Positions 1-8,486 are shown, numbered from the stretch's first letter. The stretch: DNA of 34,807 bases from Haloparvum sedimenti (GCF_001462205.1 NZ_LKIR01000068.1:36229-71035), one strand, 5' to 3'. Numbers and translations are program-made. Notes: generated by a model from the sequence alone, not told the origin.

Positions 1-210
1 TACCGCAGGCAGCCCGGACCGTCTCACGACGGCCGGTCGAGCCGGCTGGGGCTTTCTGGGTGTTGCTGTCCAGATCAGCAGGATCGACAGCAGTGTCAAA
101 AACGTCGTACAGAGAGCCGGCTGGGGCTTTCGAGATGGTGCTGTCCAGATCAGCAGAATAAGCAACGGAGACAGAAGATCCACAACCGTAGTACAGAGAG
201 CCGACAGTAA
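1..210 (-). repeat. Dispersed structured repeat, copy A (partial)
   Basis: Read on the minus strand, this stretch carries two good 5' modules and a third degenerate one of the element also found at 13853-14320 and 18780-19345. The helix-forming string (plus-strand TCGAGCCGGCTGGGGCTTTC) lies at 37-56. A second copy starts about 75 bases to the right (near 112-131), and a decayed one lies near 190-205. Each good module is preceded on the minus strand by a small hairpin, TGCTG-loop-CAGCA. The copy leaves the window at base 1 in the same apical sequence as copy D, so its 3' half is not visible. It follows the 3' end of the membrane protein gene at 256. Nothing else fills 1-255. Confidence 0.8.
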
Positions 211-255
211 CTCTCCGACCGTACCGGTTCCGACTGGGGGATCGACATCAACCCC

Positions 256-1014
256 TCAGATCAGCGCCGCGATCAGGGAGAACCCGGCCGGCACCGCGGC
301 CGCGGCGACGGCGCTCGACCGCGGGAGGTCGTGGAACGACTCGCCCGCGGCCGCGAAGAGCCACCACTCCAGCGAGACGGTCACCAACGACACAACCAGT
401 ATCCACGGCTCGACCGTTCCGAACGCGGCGAGCACGTCGTCCGCGAGCGCCTCCATGCCGGCGCCGGTGACGGTCGCGGAGCGCAGCGCCGCGTAGATCA
501 GGGCGAGCGCGGCGGCCATGCGGAGCAGCTCCGGCACGAGCGCCCACGCGGCCGCGGTCAGCGAGGCGCCGAACCGAGCGCTGCCGCCCGCGAACCGCGC
601 TGCGGCGTGGAACACGCCGGCCGAGAACACCCACCAGAGCAGGACGCCGAGGAAGCCGTAATGGACGTACCCGCCGACGGCGTCCCGGAGCTCGGAGCCG
701 GCGTCGACGTCGATGTACTCGGGTTCGTCGCAGCCCGACGCGAAGGGGTCGTCGGTGTCGTGGACGCCGTCGGTGCCGTGCTGCTCGCAGACCCATTCGG
801 GGGGCCGGTCGGGGTTCTCGACGGTGACGGTCGCGTCGATCGTCGCGTCGAAGACGGCGCCGAGGGTGACGATCCCGAGGCTCACACCGACCCCGACCGC
901 GAGGACGACGAGGAACGCGGTCCCGAGCGACGGCGAGCGGCGGTCGAAGAAGCGGTTCGGGGCGGTCGCGGCGCGGCCGAGGGCGGCGCGCAAGCGGGCG
1001 AACGTGGAGGGCAC
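256..1014 (-). CDS. Yip1-family integral membrane protein
   Basis: This 252-residue protein resembles haloarchaeal proteins annotated as Yip1 domain proteins. After a short basic N-terminus there is a hydrophobic helix ([19 protein letters not shown]). A polar, acidic loop with two cysteines (CEQHG and SGCDEP) follows, and then about four more hydrophobic segments. I chose the GTG at 1014 because the upstream in-frame extension to 1200 is arginine/proline-rich and runs antisense into pth2. The gene is divergent from pth2. Its role is unknown; Yip1 proteins of eukaryotes act in membrane traffic, but that function cannot be carried over to archaea. The membrane location is clear; the family name is moderately supported. 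Confidence 0.75.
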   Translation of the reverse strand: MPSTFARLRAALGRAATAPNRFFDRRSPSLGTAFLVVLAVGVGVSLGIVTLGAVFDATIDATVTVENPDRPPEWVCEQHGTDGVHDTDDPFASGCDEPEYIDVDAGSELRDAVGGYVHYGFLGVLLWWVFSAGVFHAAARFAGGSARFGASLTAAAWALVPELLRMAAALALIYAALRSATVTGAGMEALADDVLAAFGTVEPWILVVSLVTVSLEWWLFAAAGESFHDLPRSSAVAAAAVPAGFSLIAALI

Positions 1015-1098
1015 GCGCGGAGCCTCTCGGCGCGCCGGCAAGGGCTTTTCGTCCGGTCGCGGCGGCTCGTGAGAGCAACTCTCCCCCAAGTAGCCACA

Positions 1099-1106
1099 CC
1101 TAAAGC
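1099..1106 (+). promoter_or_regulatory. TATA-like box of pth2-truD
   Basis: CCTAAAGC is centred about 27 bases before the pth2 ATG, the position expected for a leaderless haloarchaeal transcript. Confidence 0.45.
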
Positions 1107-1128
1107 CGCGGCCGCGCAGAGGGCGAGT

Positions 1129-1467
1129 ATGAAGCAGGCCATCGTCGCCCGTGCGGACCTGGGAATGGGCGAGGGGAAACTCGCCGCACAGGTCGCCCAC
1201 GCCTCGCTGTCGGCGTTCCAGGACGCCGGTCGGCGAACGCGCAAGAAGTGGCAGGGCGAGGGACAGAAGAAGGTCGTCCTGCGCGGCGACTCCGAGTCAC
1301 AGCTGTTCGAACTCGCCGACAAGGCCGACAAGGAGGGGATCCCCTACGCGATCGTCCGGGACGCCGGCCACACCGAACTGGAGCCGGGCACCGTCTCCGC
1401 GCTCGCGGTCGGACCGGCCAGCGACGACCTGGTCGACCGCGTCACCGGCGACCTCCCGCTGTACTGA
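1129..1467 (+). CDS. pth2: Peptidyl-tRNA hydrolase, Pth2 type
   Basis: The 112-residue length and sequence match the archaeal/eukaryotic Pth2 family, which cleaves the ester bond between peptide and tRNA on drop-off peptidyl-tRNAs and so recycles tRNA. The diagnostic N-terminal stretch [11 protein letters not shown] (residues 16-26) contains the family's Lys and His. The central [10 protein letters not shown] and the C-terminal [15 protein letters not shown] are also typical. The stop overlaps the truD start (TGATG), implying cotranscription and probably coupled translation with another tRNA-related enzyme. The ATG at 1129 is preceded by a TATA-like box at the leaderless distance. Confidence 0.95.
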   Translation: MKQAIVARADLGMGEGKLAAQVAHASLSAFQDAGRRTRKKWQGEGQKKVVLRGDSESQLFELADKADKEGIPYAIVRDAGHTELEPGTVSALAVGPASDDLVDRVTGDLPLY

Positions 1468-2855
1468 TGCGCGAGGCCCACCCGGTCGAGCGCGCGGTCG
1501 GCATCGACCACTACGTCAGCGACGCGGACGGCATCGGGGGTCGACTCCGAACCAGCCCCGAGGACTTCCGCGTCCGCGAACTGGAGGCGTTCTCGGTCGA
1601 ACCGCTCGAGTCGCCCACGGGCGCGTACCCCCACCTCGTCTGTCGGGTCACGCTCCGCGACTGGGACACGAACGACTTCGTCCGCCGCCTCTCGGACGCG
1701 ATGGGGATCAGCCGCGAGCGCGTCTCGTGGGCCGGCACGAAGGACAAGCGCGCGGTCACGACCCAGTTGATCTCCGTCCGCGACGCCGACCCCGAGGACC
1801 TTCCCGAGGTCCGCGACGCCGAGATCGAGGTCATCGGCCGCGCGGGGCGCGCGCTCACCTTCGGCGACCTGGCGGGCAACGCCTTCGAGATCCGAGTCCG
1901 TGACGCCGAGCCCGACGCTCGCGAGCGCGTCGCGGCGATCGCCGCCGACCTCCGCGCGTTCGCGGTGGGAGCGGAGAACGCTGACGAGGAGGCGCCACTC
2001 GACCCCGACGACCCGGTCGGCGTCCCCAACTACTTCGGCCAGCAGCGCTTCGGCAGCCGGCGCCCCGTCACCCACGAGGTGGGCCTCGCGGTCGTCCGCG
2101 GCGACTGGCGTGAGGCGGTCCGGCTGTACGCGGGCAACCCCCACGAGAGCGAGCCGACGGACACTCGTGAAGCGCGTGCGCTCGTGGACGAGCAGTTCGC
2201 GAGCGACGCCGCCGACTGGGACGCCTGCCTCGAGGAGATGCCGGGCAAGCTCCGGTTCGAGCGCGGCATGCTCCACCGGCTCGCGGAGGCCGACGCGCCC
2301 GCGGACGCTCCGGAGGCGGTGTGGCGCGAGGCGCTCGAGGCGGTCCCCTCGAACCTCCAGCGGCTGTTCGTCAACGCGGCGCAGTCGGCCCTGTTCAACC
2401 GGATCCTCAGCGAGCGCCTCGAACGGGGGCTCCCGTTCGGCGCGCCGGTCGACGGCGACGTGGCGTGTTTCTCCGATACGGACGCCCCCGCGGAGCTGTA
2501 CGCGCCTGACACCGACCGACTCCAGCGCGTCTCCGAATCGCGCGTCTCCATCGTGGAGCGCCACTGCCGCCGCGACCGCGCGTTCGTCACCGCGCCGCTG
2601 GTCGGAACCGAGACCGAACTCGCCGACGGCGAACCCGGCGAGATCGAGCGCGAGGTGCTCGCTGAGGCGGGAGTCGAGCCGGCCGACTTCGACCTCCCGG
2701 GTGAGTTCGGCTCGACCGGGACGCGGCGAGCGATCCTCGTGAAGACGGACCTCTCCGTCGACGACGACCTCACCTTCTCGTTCGCGCTCCCGAGCGGCTG
2801 CTACGCGACGGTGCTGCTGCGGGAGTTTCTCAAGAGCGGGCCGCTCGACCTGTAG
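1467..2855 (+). CDS. truD: tRNA pseudouridine(13) synthase TruD
   Basis: TruD converts uridine 13 (bacteria) or position 13/35-type uridines of tRNA to pseudouridine. The 462-residue protein has the family signature GTKDKRA at residues 90-96, with the catalytic aspartate at D93. The later block [19 protein letters not shown], the insertion-domain region and the C-terminal [16 protein letters not shown] are also characteristic. The ATG shares its A with the pth2 stop, so the two are an operon. The protein is longer than E. coli TruD (about 350 residues), as usual for archaeal and eukaryotic members with a larger insertion domain. Confidence 0.95.
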   Translation: MREAHPVERAVGIDHYVSDADGIGGRLRTSPEDFRVRELEAFSVEPLESPTGAYPHLVCRVTLRDWDTNDFVRRLSDAMGISRERVSWAGTKDKRAVTTQLISVRDADPEDLPEVRDAEIEVIGRAGRALTFGDLAGNAFEIRVRDAEPDARERVAAIAADLRAFAVGAENADEEAPLDPDDPVGVPNYFGQQRFGSRRPVTHEVGLAVVRGDWREAVRLYAGNPHESEPTDTREARALVDEQFASDAADWDACLEEMPGKLRFERGMLHRLAEADAPADAPEAVWREALEAVPSNLQRLFVNAAQSALFNRILSERLERGLPFGAPVDGDVACFSDTDAPAELYAPDTDRLQRVSESRVSIVERHCRRDRAFVTAPLVGTETELADGEPGEIEREVLAEAGVEPADFDLPGEFGSTGTRRAILVKTDLSVDDDLTFSFALPSGCYATVLLREFLKSGPLDL

Positions 2856-2926
2856 CGACCGCGTTACAGAAATCGGTCTGGGACGACCGGGTTACAGAAA
2901 ACGCGCCCGTTCGACCGCGCTACAGC
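2856..2926. repeat. Three 28-base-spaced direct repeats
   Basis: CGACCGCGTTACAGA (2856), CGACCGGGTTACAGA (2884) and CGACCGCGCTACAGC (2912) are spaced exactly 28 bases apart in the convergent gap between truD and the small gene. The third copy includes the stop codon of the small gene. CTGTAGCG at 2850-2857, covering the truD stop, is complementary to CGCTACAG at 2917-2924, so the gap can also fold. A termination or transcript-end structure is possible. Confidence 0.6.
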
Positions 2927-3150
2927 ACGCCGACGACCACGACGCCGACCGCGAGCAGGACCCCGAGCGCGACGAACACGGCGTGCTCCGGGACGATGGA
3001 CTCCGGTTCGATCGGCTCGTCGCCGGGACTCGTCTCCTCGACGACGCCGTCCGGCCCCACCTCGTCGATCGAGAAGCGCCAGTCGCCGCCCTCGTCGTCG
3101 GCCGCGTCCGCGTCGGCCGCGTCGCCGACGGGGTCGTCGCTGCGACTCAT
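2920..3150 (-). CDS. Small acidic protein with C-terminal membrane helix
   Basis: This 76-residue protein has an acidic cytoplasmic-type N-terminal part containing GDWRFSIDEVGPDG (residues 22-35) and ends in one hydrophobic helix (AVFVALGVLLAVGVVVVGVL). This gives a tail-anchored topology. I recognise it as a conserved haloarchaeal small protein type but cannot assign a function or a secure family number. The ATG at 3150 is preceded by a TATA-like box (3173-3180). A tail anchor is notable because a Get3-like ATPase is encoded in the same window, but a client relationship is only a guess. Confidence 0.75.
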   Translation of the reverse strand: MSRSDDPVGDAADADAADDEGGDWRFSIDEVGPDGVVEETSPGDEPIEPESIVPEHAVFVALGVLLAVGVVVVGVL

Positions 3151-3172
3151 GAACGGACGTAGTCGACCGTCC

Positions 3173-3180
3173 GATAAATG
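3173..3180 (-). promoter_or_regulatory. TATA-like box of the small tail-anchored gene
   Basis: Plus-strand GATAAATG (minus CATTTATC) is centred 27 bases upstream of the ATG at 3150. Confidence 0.5.
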
Positions 3181-3243
3181 GTTGGCGGGCTCCCCGTGGT
3201 TCGAAAACGCGCGGGGGTCGCCTCCCTGCGTGGCGGCTGCAGC

Positions 3244-5001
3244 CTACCTGTGTCGCCCTTCGGCGGTCACGTCGCCGTCGTAGACGACGCCGCGCTCGCC
3301 GTCCACGGTGACCACGTCGCCGTCCGCGACCGTCGGCGGGAGCGCCGCGCCGGAGATCATCGGGATGCCGAGCTCGCGGGCGACGACCGCGGGATAGCCG
3401 GTCATCCCCTCGCGGGCGTCGATGATGCCGGCCAGCCCGGAGAGGTCGCCGGAGAACTCGCCCTCGAAAGCGGCGTCGAGCGCGACGATCGAGCCGTCCG
3501 GGACCGCGTCGAGGTCGCCGTCGTCGGTGCGCGCGATCGGTGCCGCGACGTGGCCCGCGACCACGGCCTTCCCCGAGGCGAGCGTCTCGGCGGCGACGTG
3601 GACCTTCAGCGTGTTCGTCGTGTTGGTCCCCTCCAGTTCCGTCATCATGCCGGAGAGCACGACGAGCGTGTCCCCGGACTCGGCGGCGCCGGCCTCCAGC
3701 GCCGCGTCGACGGCGTTGTCGAGGACGCGTTCCATGTCCTCGGCGTAGTCGGTGTACTTCGGACGCACGCCCCAGGAGAGCGCAAGCTGCCGGCGCACGC
3801 GGTCGTTCGGCGTCGTGGCGACGACCGGGACCGCGGGGCGGAACATCGCCGTCTTGCGGGCGGTGAAGCCGGACTCGGAGACGGCGACGACCGCGTCCGT
3901 GCCGATGTCCCGCGCCAGGTAGCGCGCCGACCGCGCGAGCGCCTCCGTCCGCGACCCCTCGTCGGCGGTCGGGACGCGCTGTTCCCTCGTCTCGGCGTAC
4001 TCGTCGCTGCCCTCGATCTCCCGGACGATCCGATTCATCGTCTCCACGACGTTGACGGGGTCGTCGCCGATCGCCGTCTCGCCGGACAGCATCACGGCGT
4101 CGGTGCCGTCGAGGACGGCGTTGGCCACGTCGGACGCCTCCGCGCGCGTCGGCCGGCGGGAGTGGACCATCGAGTCGAGCATCTCGGTCGCGGTGATGAC
4201 GGGAACGCCCGCGTTGACGCACGTTCGGATGATCCGCTTTTGAATGACGGGAACGTCCTCCAGCGGACACTCCACGCCGAGGTCGCCGCGCGCGACCATC
4301 ACGCCGTCGGCGGCGTCGACGATCCCCGCCAGGTTATCGACCGCGCCTGCGCGTTCGATCTTCGCGATGACGGGGATGTCCTCGGCGCCCCGTTCCTCCA
4401 GTCCGTCGGCGATCCGGTAGACGTCGTCGGCGTCACGCACGAACGAGGCGGCCACGAAGTCCGCCTCCGCGCGGGCGGCCAGATCCAGCTCCGCCTCGTC
4501 GGAGGGGGTGATCAGGTCCACGTCGATGGCGACGCCGGGCAGGTTGACGCCCTTCCGGGAGCCGAGCTGTCCCCCGGAGTCGATCCGCGCGATCACGTCC
4601 GCGCCCTCGACGCGCTCGACGGTCGCCTCAATGCGGCCGTCGTCGAGCAGCACCGTGTCACCCGGTCCCGCGGCCGCGATGGAGTGGGTGAGTCCGACCG
4701 CGCTCGGCGTCGCGTCGTCGCCCTCGTGGAACCGCACCTCGGAGCCGGCCTCCAGCCGGATCGGTTCGTCGATCTCCGCGGTGCGGACCTCCGGCCCCTG
4801 CAGGTCGACCATGACCGCGAGCGGGTCGACGGTCGCGCCGTCGACCGCCCGTACGCGGTCGATCACCTCCTCCCGGTGGTCCGTGGTGCCGTGGCTGGCG
4901 TTGAGGCGGGCGACCGACATGCCGGCGTCCGCGAGCGCGCGGATCGTGGCCCGGTCGTCCGACGCCGGACCCAGCGTACAGACGATCTTGGCGTTTCGCA
5001 T
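3244..5001 (-). CDS. pyk: Pyruvate kinase with C-terminal PEP-utiliser-like domain
   Basis: Pyruvate kinase transfers phosphate from phosphoenolpyruvate to ADP in lower glycolysis. The 585-residue protein shows the N-terminal KIVCTLGPAS, the nucleotide-side ARLNASHG (31-38), the catalytic IAKIE (212-216, K214), MVARGDLGVE (235-244) and TATEMLDSM (270-278). After the kinase and its C-domain, about 100 extra residues form a swivelling PEP-utiliser-like domain, as in some Bacillus enzymes. Its usual T-S-H-A histidine motif reads TGYP (534-537), so it cannot carry phosphohistidine. I chose M10 of the longest frame (5001), which has a TATA-like box (5025-5032) at the leaderless distance. The gene is divergent from the M20 gene across repeat copy B. 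Confidence 0.95.
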   Translation of the reverse strand: MRNAKIVCTLGPASDDRATIRALADAGMSVARLNASHGTTDHREEVIDRVRAVDGATVDPLAVMVDLQGPEVRTAEIDEPIRLEAGSEVRFHEGDDATPSAVGLTHSIAAAGPGDTVLLDDGRIEATVERVEGADVIARIDSGGQLGSRKGVNLPGVAIDVDLITPSDEAELDLAARAEADFVAASFVRDADDVYRIADGLEERGAEDIPVIAKIERAGAVDNLAGIVDAADGVMVARGDLGVECPLEDVPVIQKRIIRTCVNAGVPVITATEMLDSMVHSRRPTRAEASDVANAVLDGTDAVMLSGETAIGDDPVNVVETMNRIVREIEGSDEYAETREQRVPTADEGSRTEALARSARYLARDIGTDAVVAVSESGFTARKTAMFRPAVPVVATTPNDRVRRQLALSWGVRPKYTDYAEDMERVLDNAVDAALEAGAAESGDTLVVLSGMMTELEGTNTTNTLKVHVAAETLASGKAVVAGHVAAPIARTDDGDLDAVPDGSIVALDAAFEGEFSGDLSGLAGIIDAREGMTGYPAVVARELGIPMISGAALPPTVADGDVVTVDGERGVVYDGDVTAEGRHR

Positions 5002-5024
5002 ACCCCGCGATTCGGCGCACGACC

Positions 5025-5032
5025 GCAAAAAG
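5025..5032 (-). promoter_or_regulatory. TATA-like box of pyk
   Basis: Minus-strand CTTTTTGC is centred 27 bases upstream of the chosen pyk ATG at 5001, which supports that start. Confidence 0.45.
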
Positions 5033-5129
5033 CCCCACGATGGAGTCGCCCCCGAGTTAATGTTCGTGAGGGTCGGTGAGACGAGAAACTGCGATACTGG
5101 GTCTACTACGTGCGTTGTTCCATTTTTCT

Positions 5130-5510
5130 GTCAGAAGATGGTGTTTCTGTGTCTGTTGCAGGTCCTGTTGATCGGGACGGCACCACCCAGAAAGCCCCAG
5201 TCGGCTCGCCCGGCCGCGCCTCGCTGCGCTCCTCGCTCTCCGCACAGCCCGCTGCGGTGCTTACGTCGTCGGGGCCGGATCGAGCCGACTGCCCCTTTCA
5301 GTCCCACCCACCGCACCGCAGGCCTCGCACCTCCCCAGCCTCGGCGGCGGCGCGGCCGCGAAAACCGCACCGCAATGCGGCCGCGCCGCCGCCTCCCTCG
5401 CGCGGTCGCGGCGACACAGGGTCGCCGCGGCGCGCGCCGACAGCACAGCACTGCAACCGCAACGCTCCGCGACCGCACAGCACCGCACCGCCACCAGTTT
5501 CAGAAAAGCG
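5130..5510 (+). repeat. Dispersed structured repeat, copy B
   Basis: This copy fills most of the 630-base gap between pyk and the M20 gene. It has one 5' module. Helix 1 is GAAAG-CCC-CAGTCGGCTCG at 5190-5208 pairing with TCGAGCCGACTG-CCC-CTTTC at 5280-5299. Helix 2 is 17 bp, 5343-5359 with 5377-5393, followed by CTCCCTCGCG. A C-to-T change in the 5' arm of helix 1 relative to the other copies is matched by a G-to-A change in the 3' arm. A further hairpin, GCGGCGAC-loop-GTCGCCGC, lies near 5408-5430. The tail is rich in CACCGCA-like words. Open frames here are not conserved as protein between copies. I see nothing but the M20 promoter in 5511-5631. Confidence 0.85.
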
Positions 5511-5600
5511 AGGTGTCTGAATCGGTCTGCATCACTCAGTATCGCTCTCAAGAATGCGGACTATCGGCAATTTCGGTCGTGCAGTCTGCCGGTGAGGGAA

Positions 5601-5609
5601 TCCTTTTGC
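5601..5609 (+). promoter_or_regulatory. TATA-like box of the M20 amidohydrolase
   Basis: TCCTTTTGC is centred 27 bases before the ATG at 5632 and supports that start over the one 15 bases upstream. Confidence 0.4.
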
Positions 5610-5631
5610 GCCGGCCGTGGAAGTCTCGGGC

Positions 5632-7056
5632 ATGAACGCCACGGAGGACGCCGCGGCCGCGGTGGAGTCGCGACGCGATGAGCTCGCAGCGCTCGCGGAC
5701 GACATCTGGGAGCGCCCCGAGCCGGCGCTGGAGGAGACGTACGCGGCCGGGCGCATCGCGGGCGTGCTCCGGGAGCGGGGCTTCGACGTGACCGTCGGCG
5801 CGGGCGGGCTGGAGACGGCCGTCGTCGCGCGCTACGGTGACGAGGAGCCGGTCGTCGGAACCATGGGCGAGTACGACGCGCTCCCGGGGATGTCCCAGCG
5901 CCGGGCCGCCGAGCGAGAGCCCGTGGAGGCGGGCGCGCCCGGACACGGCTGCGGACACAACCTGTTCGGCGTCGGGAGCCTCGGCGGCGCGCTCGCGGTC
6001 GCGGACCTGATCGACGACGGCCTCGCGGGCAGCGTCGTCTACGTCGGCACGCCCGCCGAGGAGAAGGGCGGCGGGAAGACGTACCTCGTGCGCGCCGGCG
6101 TCTTCGACGACCTCGACGCGGTCGTCTCGTGGCACCCCGGCTGGTACAACGCGCCGACGAAGGGCGCGTGCCTGGCGGTGAACGGCTACGAGGTCTCCTT
6201 CGAGGGCGTCTCCTCGCACGCGGCGGCCGCGCCCGAGGCGGGCCGGAGCGCGCTCGACGGCCTCCAGCTGTTCCACACCGGCGTCGAGTACATGCGCGAG
6301 CACGTGCCCGACCCGGTCCGGATCCACTACGTCGTCACCGAGGGCGGCGACGCGCCGAACGTCGTGCCCCCGGAGGCCACCGGCGAGATCCTCGTCCGCG
6401 CGCCCGACCGCGACCTCGTGGAGTCGGTGAGCGAGCGCGTCCTCGACGCCGCCGAGGGCGCGGCGCTGATGGCCGACGTTGACGTGGACGTGACCCAGAC
6501 GACAGGTCTCCACGGCGTGCAGCCGAACGAGACGCTCGGGGATGCGGTCCGCGAGACGATGGCCGACCTCGGCTCGTTCGAGGTCGGGGACGCGGAGACG
6601 GCCGCCGGCCTCCGCGACTCGCTCGGCGACGTGGAGAGCGCGCTCGCGGAACTCCCGGAGTCGGCCAGAGAGAAGGCCCGCGAGGCGGACTACTTCACCG
6701 ACCCGGTCGACGCGGCCGACGCGGGCGAGACGGGATCGTACTCGACGGACTCCGGCGAGGTGAGCCAGGTTGTTCCGCTCGGTCGCTTTTCGGCCGCCAC
6801 GTGGCCGGTCGGCACGCCCGCTCACTCGTGGCAGGCGGTCGCCGCAAGCGGGACCACCGGGATCGACGGCGCGGTCTACGCGTCGAAGGTGATCGGCGCG
6901 ACGCTCGGGCGCCTGATCGCGGACGCGGACCTCCGCGCGGCCGCGACCGCGGAGTTCGAGTCGCGCCGCGAGGGTCCCTACGAACCGCCGATCCCCGAGG
7001 ACGCGGACCTCTACGACCTGCTGGACGTGGAGCGGCGACCGGTCGAGGGAGTCTGA
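5632..7056 (+). CDS. M20 family amidohydrolase, AbgB-like
   Basis: This 474-residue zinc peptidase-fold enzyme resembles p-aminobenzoyl-glutamate hydrolase subunit B and other M20D amidohydrolases, which cleave amide bonds of N-acyl amino acids. Visible landmarks are GEYDALPG (79-86), the metal-binding GHGCGHN (104-110), PAEEKGGGK (141-149) with the catalytic glutamates, and WHPG with H168. The lid domain follows (VSFEGVSSHAAAAPEAGRSA), then a late APNVVPPEA-like stretch. The length suits the family. A link to the pab operon in the same window is tempting, since AbgB releases p-aminobenzoate. The two are 9 kb apart, however, and substrate cannot be read from sequence. Confidence 0.88.
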   Translation: MNATEDAAAAVESRRDELAALADDIWERPEPALEETYAAGRIAGVLRERGFDVTVGAGGLETAVVARYGDEEPVVGTMGEYDALPGMSQRRAAEREPVEAGAPGHGCGHNLFGVGSLGGALAVADLIDDGLAGSVVYVGTPAEEKGGGKTYLVRAGVFDDLDAVVSWHPGWYNAPTKGACLAVNGYEVSFEGVSSHAAAAPEAGRSALDGLQLFHTGVEYMREHVPDPVRIHYVVTEGGDAPNVVPPEATGEILVRAPDRDLVESVSERVLDAAEGAALMADVDVDVTQTTGLHGVQPNETLGDAVRETMADLGSFEVGDAETAAGLRDSLGDVESALAELPESAREKAREADYFTDPVDAADAGETGSYSTDSGEVSQVVPLGRFSAATWPVGTPAHSWQAVAASGTTGIDGAVYASKVIGATLGRLIADADLRAAATAEFESRREGPYEPPIPEDADLYDLLDVERRPVEGV

Positions 7057-7102
7057 GACTCCCGCCGGCGTTTCGAGACCGCGGGCGACCGCGGAGAGAC
7101 GG

Positions 7103-7110
7103 CTTTTAGA
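7103..7110 (+). promoter_or_regulatory. TATA-like box of the phosphopantoate ligase gene
   Basis: CTTTTAGA lies about 28-30 bases before the ATG at 7137, consistent with a leaderless start. Confidence 0.45.
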
Positions 7111-7136
7111 CCCCCGCCGGCCGAGGATCCGTCGTC

Positions 7137-7928
7137 ATGAGCGACGTCGAGATCCCGGAGGACCACCCCCGGTACGAGTCCCTCCTCACGCGCCACCGCA
7201 TCGAGGCGGGCGTCGAGAAGGGGATCACCTCGAAGCAGGGGCTCATCGCGCAGGGGCGCGGGGAGGCGTTCGACTACCTGCTGGGCGAGCAGACGCTCCC
7301 CTCGGCCGACGAGGCGGCGCGCGCGGCCGCCGCACAGCTGTTGCTCGCGGAGCGTCCGGTCCTCTCGGTGAACGGCAACGTCGCGGCGCTGGTGCCCGGC
7401 GAGGTGGTCGCCCTCGCGGACGCGACCGGTGCCGCGATCGAGGTGAACCTGTTTAACCGCACCGCAGAGCGCATGGAGCGCATCGCGGACCACCTGCGCG
7501 AGCACGGCGCGGAAGAGGTGCTCGGCCTGACCGCGGACGGCCGCATCCCGGGGCTCTCCCACGAGCGCGCGAAGGTGGATGCCGAGGGAATCGGCGCCGC
7601 GGACGTGGTGCTCGTCCCGCTTGAGGACGGCGACCGCGCCGCCGCCCTCGCCGAGGCCGGCAAGACGGAGGTCGTGATCGACCTCAACCCCGGATCGCGG
7701 TCGGCGCGCGTCGCGGACGTTCCGATCGTCGACAACATCATCCGCGCCGTCCCGGCCATCACGCGGCACGCCCAGGACCTCGCGGACGCGCCGCGCGAGG
7801 AACTGCAGTACGTCGTCGACTCCTTCGACCGCGAGGAGGCCCTCGCGGACGCGGAACGGGCGATCCGCGAGGGATCGTTCGCGGACGGAGAAGGCGAGAA
7901 CGACGACTCGGTCGAGAGCGCGGAGTAG
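7137..7928 (+). CDS. 4-phosphopantoate--beta-alanine ligase
   Basis: This archaeal enzyme joins 4-phosphopantoate to beta-alanine using ATP, replacing the bacterial PanC route to coenzyme A. The 263-residue protein begins with the strongly conserved block IPEDHPRYESLLTRHRIE (residues 6-23), then GVEKGITSKQGLIAQGRGEAF. It has central LSVNGNVAAL and VNLFNRT motifs and the C-terminal VIDLNPGSRSAR and PIVDNIIRA. These match the family once called DUF137. The last 15 residues are a typical halophilic acidic tail. The gene appears monocistronic. Confidence 0.93.
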   Translation: MSDVEIPEDHPRYESLLTRHRIEAGVEKGITSKQGLIAQGRGEAFDYLLGEQTLPSADEAARAAAAQLLLAERPVLSVNGNVAALVPGEVVALADATGAAIEVNLFNRTAERMERIADHLREHGAEEVLGLTADGRIPGLSHERAKVDAEGIGAADVVLVPLEDGDRAAALAEAGKTEVVIDLNPGSRSARVADVPIVDNIIRAVPAITRHAQDLADAPREELQYVVDSFDREEALADAERAIREGSFADGEGENDDSVESAE

Positions 7929-8036
7929 CGAAATCGCAGTCGGGACCGTTCTCGAACCGGTACAGACACGCTCCGAATGCGTGGGTACGAGTCGCGTTTC
8001 GCGCGTTTCGGCACCGCCGACCGGGACGACCGGCCG

Positions 8037-8043
8037 GTTTAAT
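8037..8043 (+). promoter_or_regulatory. TATA-like box of the stress protein gene
   Basis: GTTTAAT is centred 27 bases before the ATG at 8067. It lies between two CCGGCCG-like words (CGGCCGG at 8031-8037 and CCGGCCG at 8050-8056), a possible small operator. Confidence 0.5.
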
Positions 8044-8066
8044 CTCTCACCGGCCGTAGCTGTCGT

Positions 8067-8486
8067 ATGATCTCGCGGATCCTCGTTCCGATGGACGACT
8101 CGGAGATGGCGAAGCAGGCGCTCACGTACGCCCTGGAGAACCATCCCGACGCCGACATCACCGTCCTGCACGTCGCCGGTACGCCGTCCCGATGGGGCGG
8201 AGCGGCAACATCACTCGCTCTCGAAGACGATGTCGAGGCGGGCGCGGAGGACCGCGCGGAGGACGTGTTCGACGACGCCCACGACCTCGCCGCCGAGTAC
8301 GGGAGACAGATAACCACCGAGGTACAGGTCGGGCATCCGGCCCGGGTTATTTTGAACGCCGCGGAGGAGTACGACGCGGTCGTTATCGGGAGCCACAGCG
8401 GATCGCTCGTCGATCGTCTGATCGTCGGGAACGTCGCCAAGCAGGTGGTCCACAACTCGCCCGTTCCGGTGATCGTCGCTCGGTGA
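8067..8486 (+). CDS. Universal stress protein (UspA family)
   Basis: The 139-residue single-domain USP opens with ILVPMDDSEMAKQAL, continues with ITVLHV (31-36) and ends with SPVPVIVAR, all typical. USPs are small cytoplasmic dimers, many of which bind ATP through G-2x-G-9x-G(S/T). Here the motif is G108-SH-S111, then nine residues, then G121-N122. The second glycine is serine and the final Ser/Thr is asparagine. The protein may bind nucleotide weakly or not at all. Haloarchaea carry many USP paralogues and the specific role is unknown. The gene has its own promoter. Confidence 0.9.
   Translation: MISRILVPMDDSEMAKQALTYALENHPDADITVLHVAGTPSRWGGAATSLALEDDVEAGAEDRAEDVFDDAHDLAAEYGRQITTEVQVGHPARVILNAAEEYDAVVIGSHSGSLVDRLIVGNVAKQVVHNSPVPVIVAR

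Noticed and set aside
256-1200. Longer start for the Yip1-like gene, overlapping pth2
   Set aside because: The extra 62 residues are antisense to pth2 and not membrane- or domain-like. The GTG at 1014 gives a normal N-terminus.
3178-5079. A 633-codon open frame antisense to pyruvate kinase
   Set aside because: It is the high-GC shadow of pyk. Its translation is arginine/aspartate-rich with no family match, while pyk has all its motifs.
5408-5435. GC-rich hairpins ending the elements as rho-independent terminators
   Set aside because: They lack a following T-run and differ between copies. Archaeal termination does not need such hairpins.
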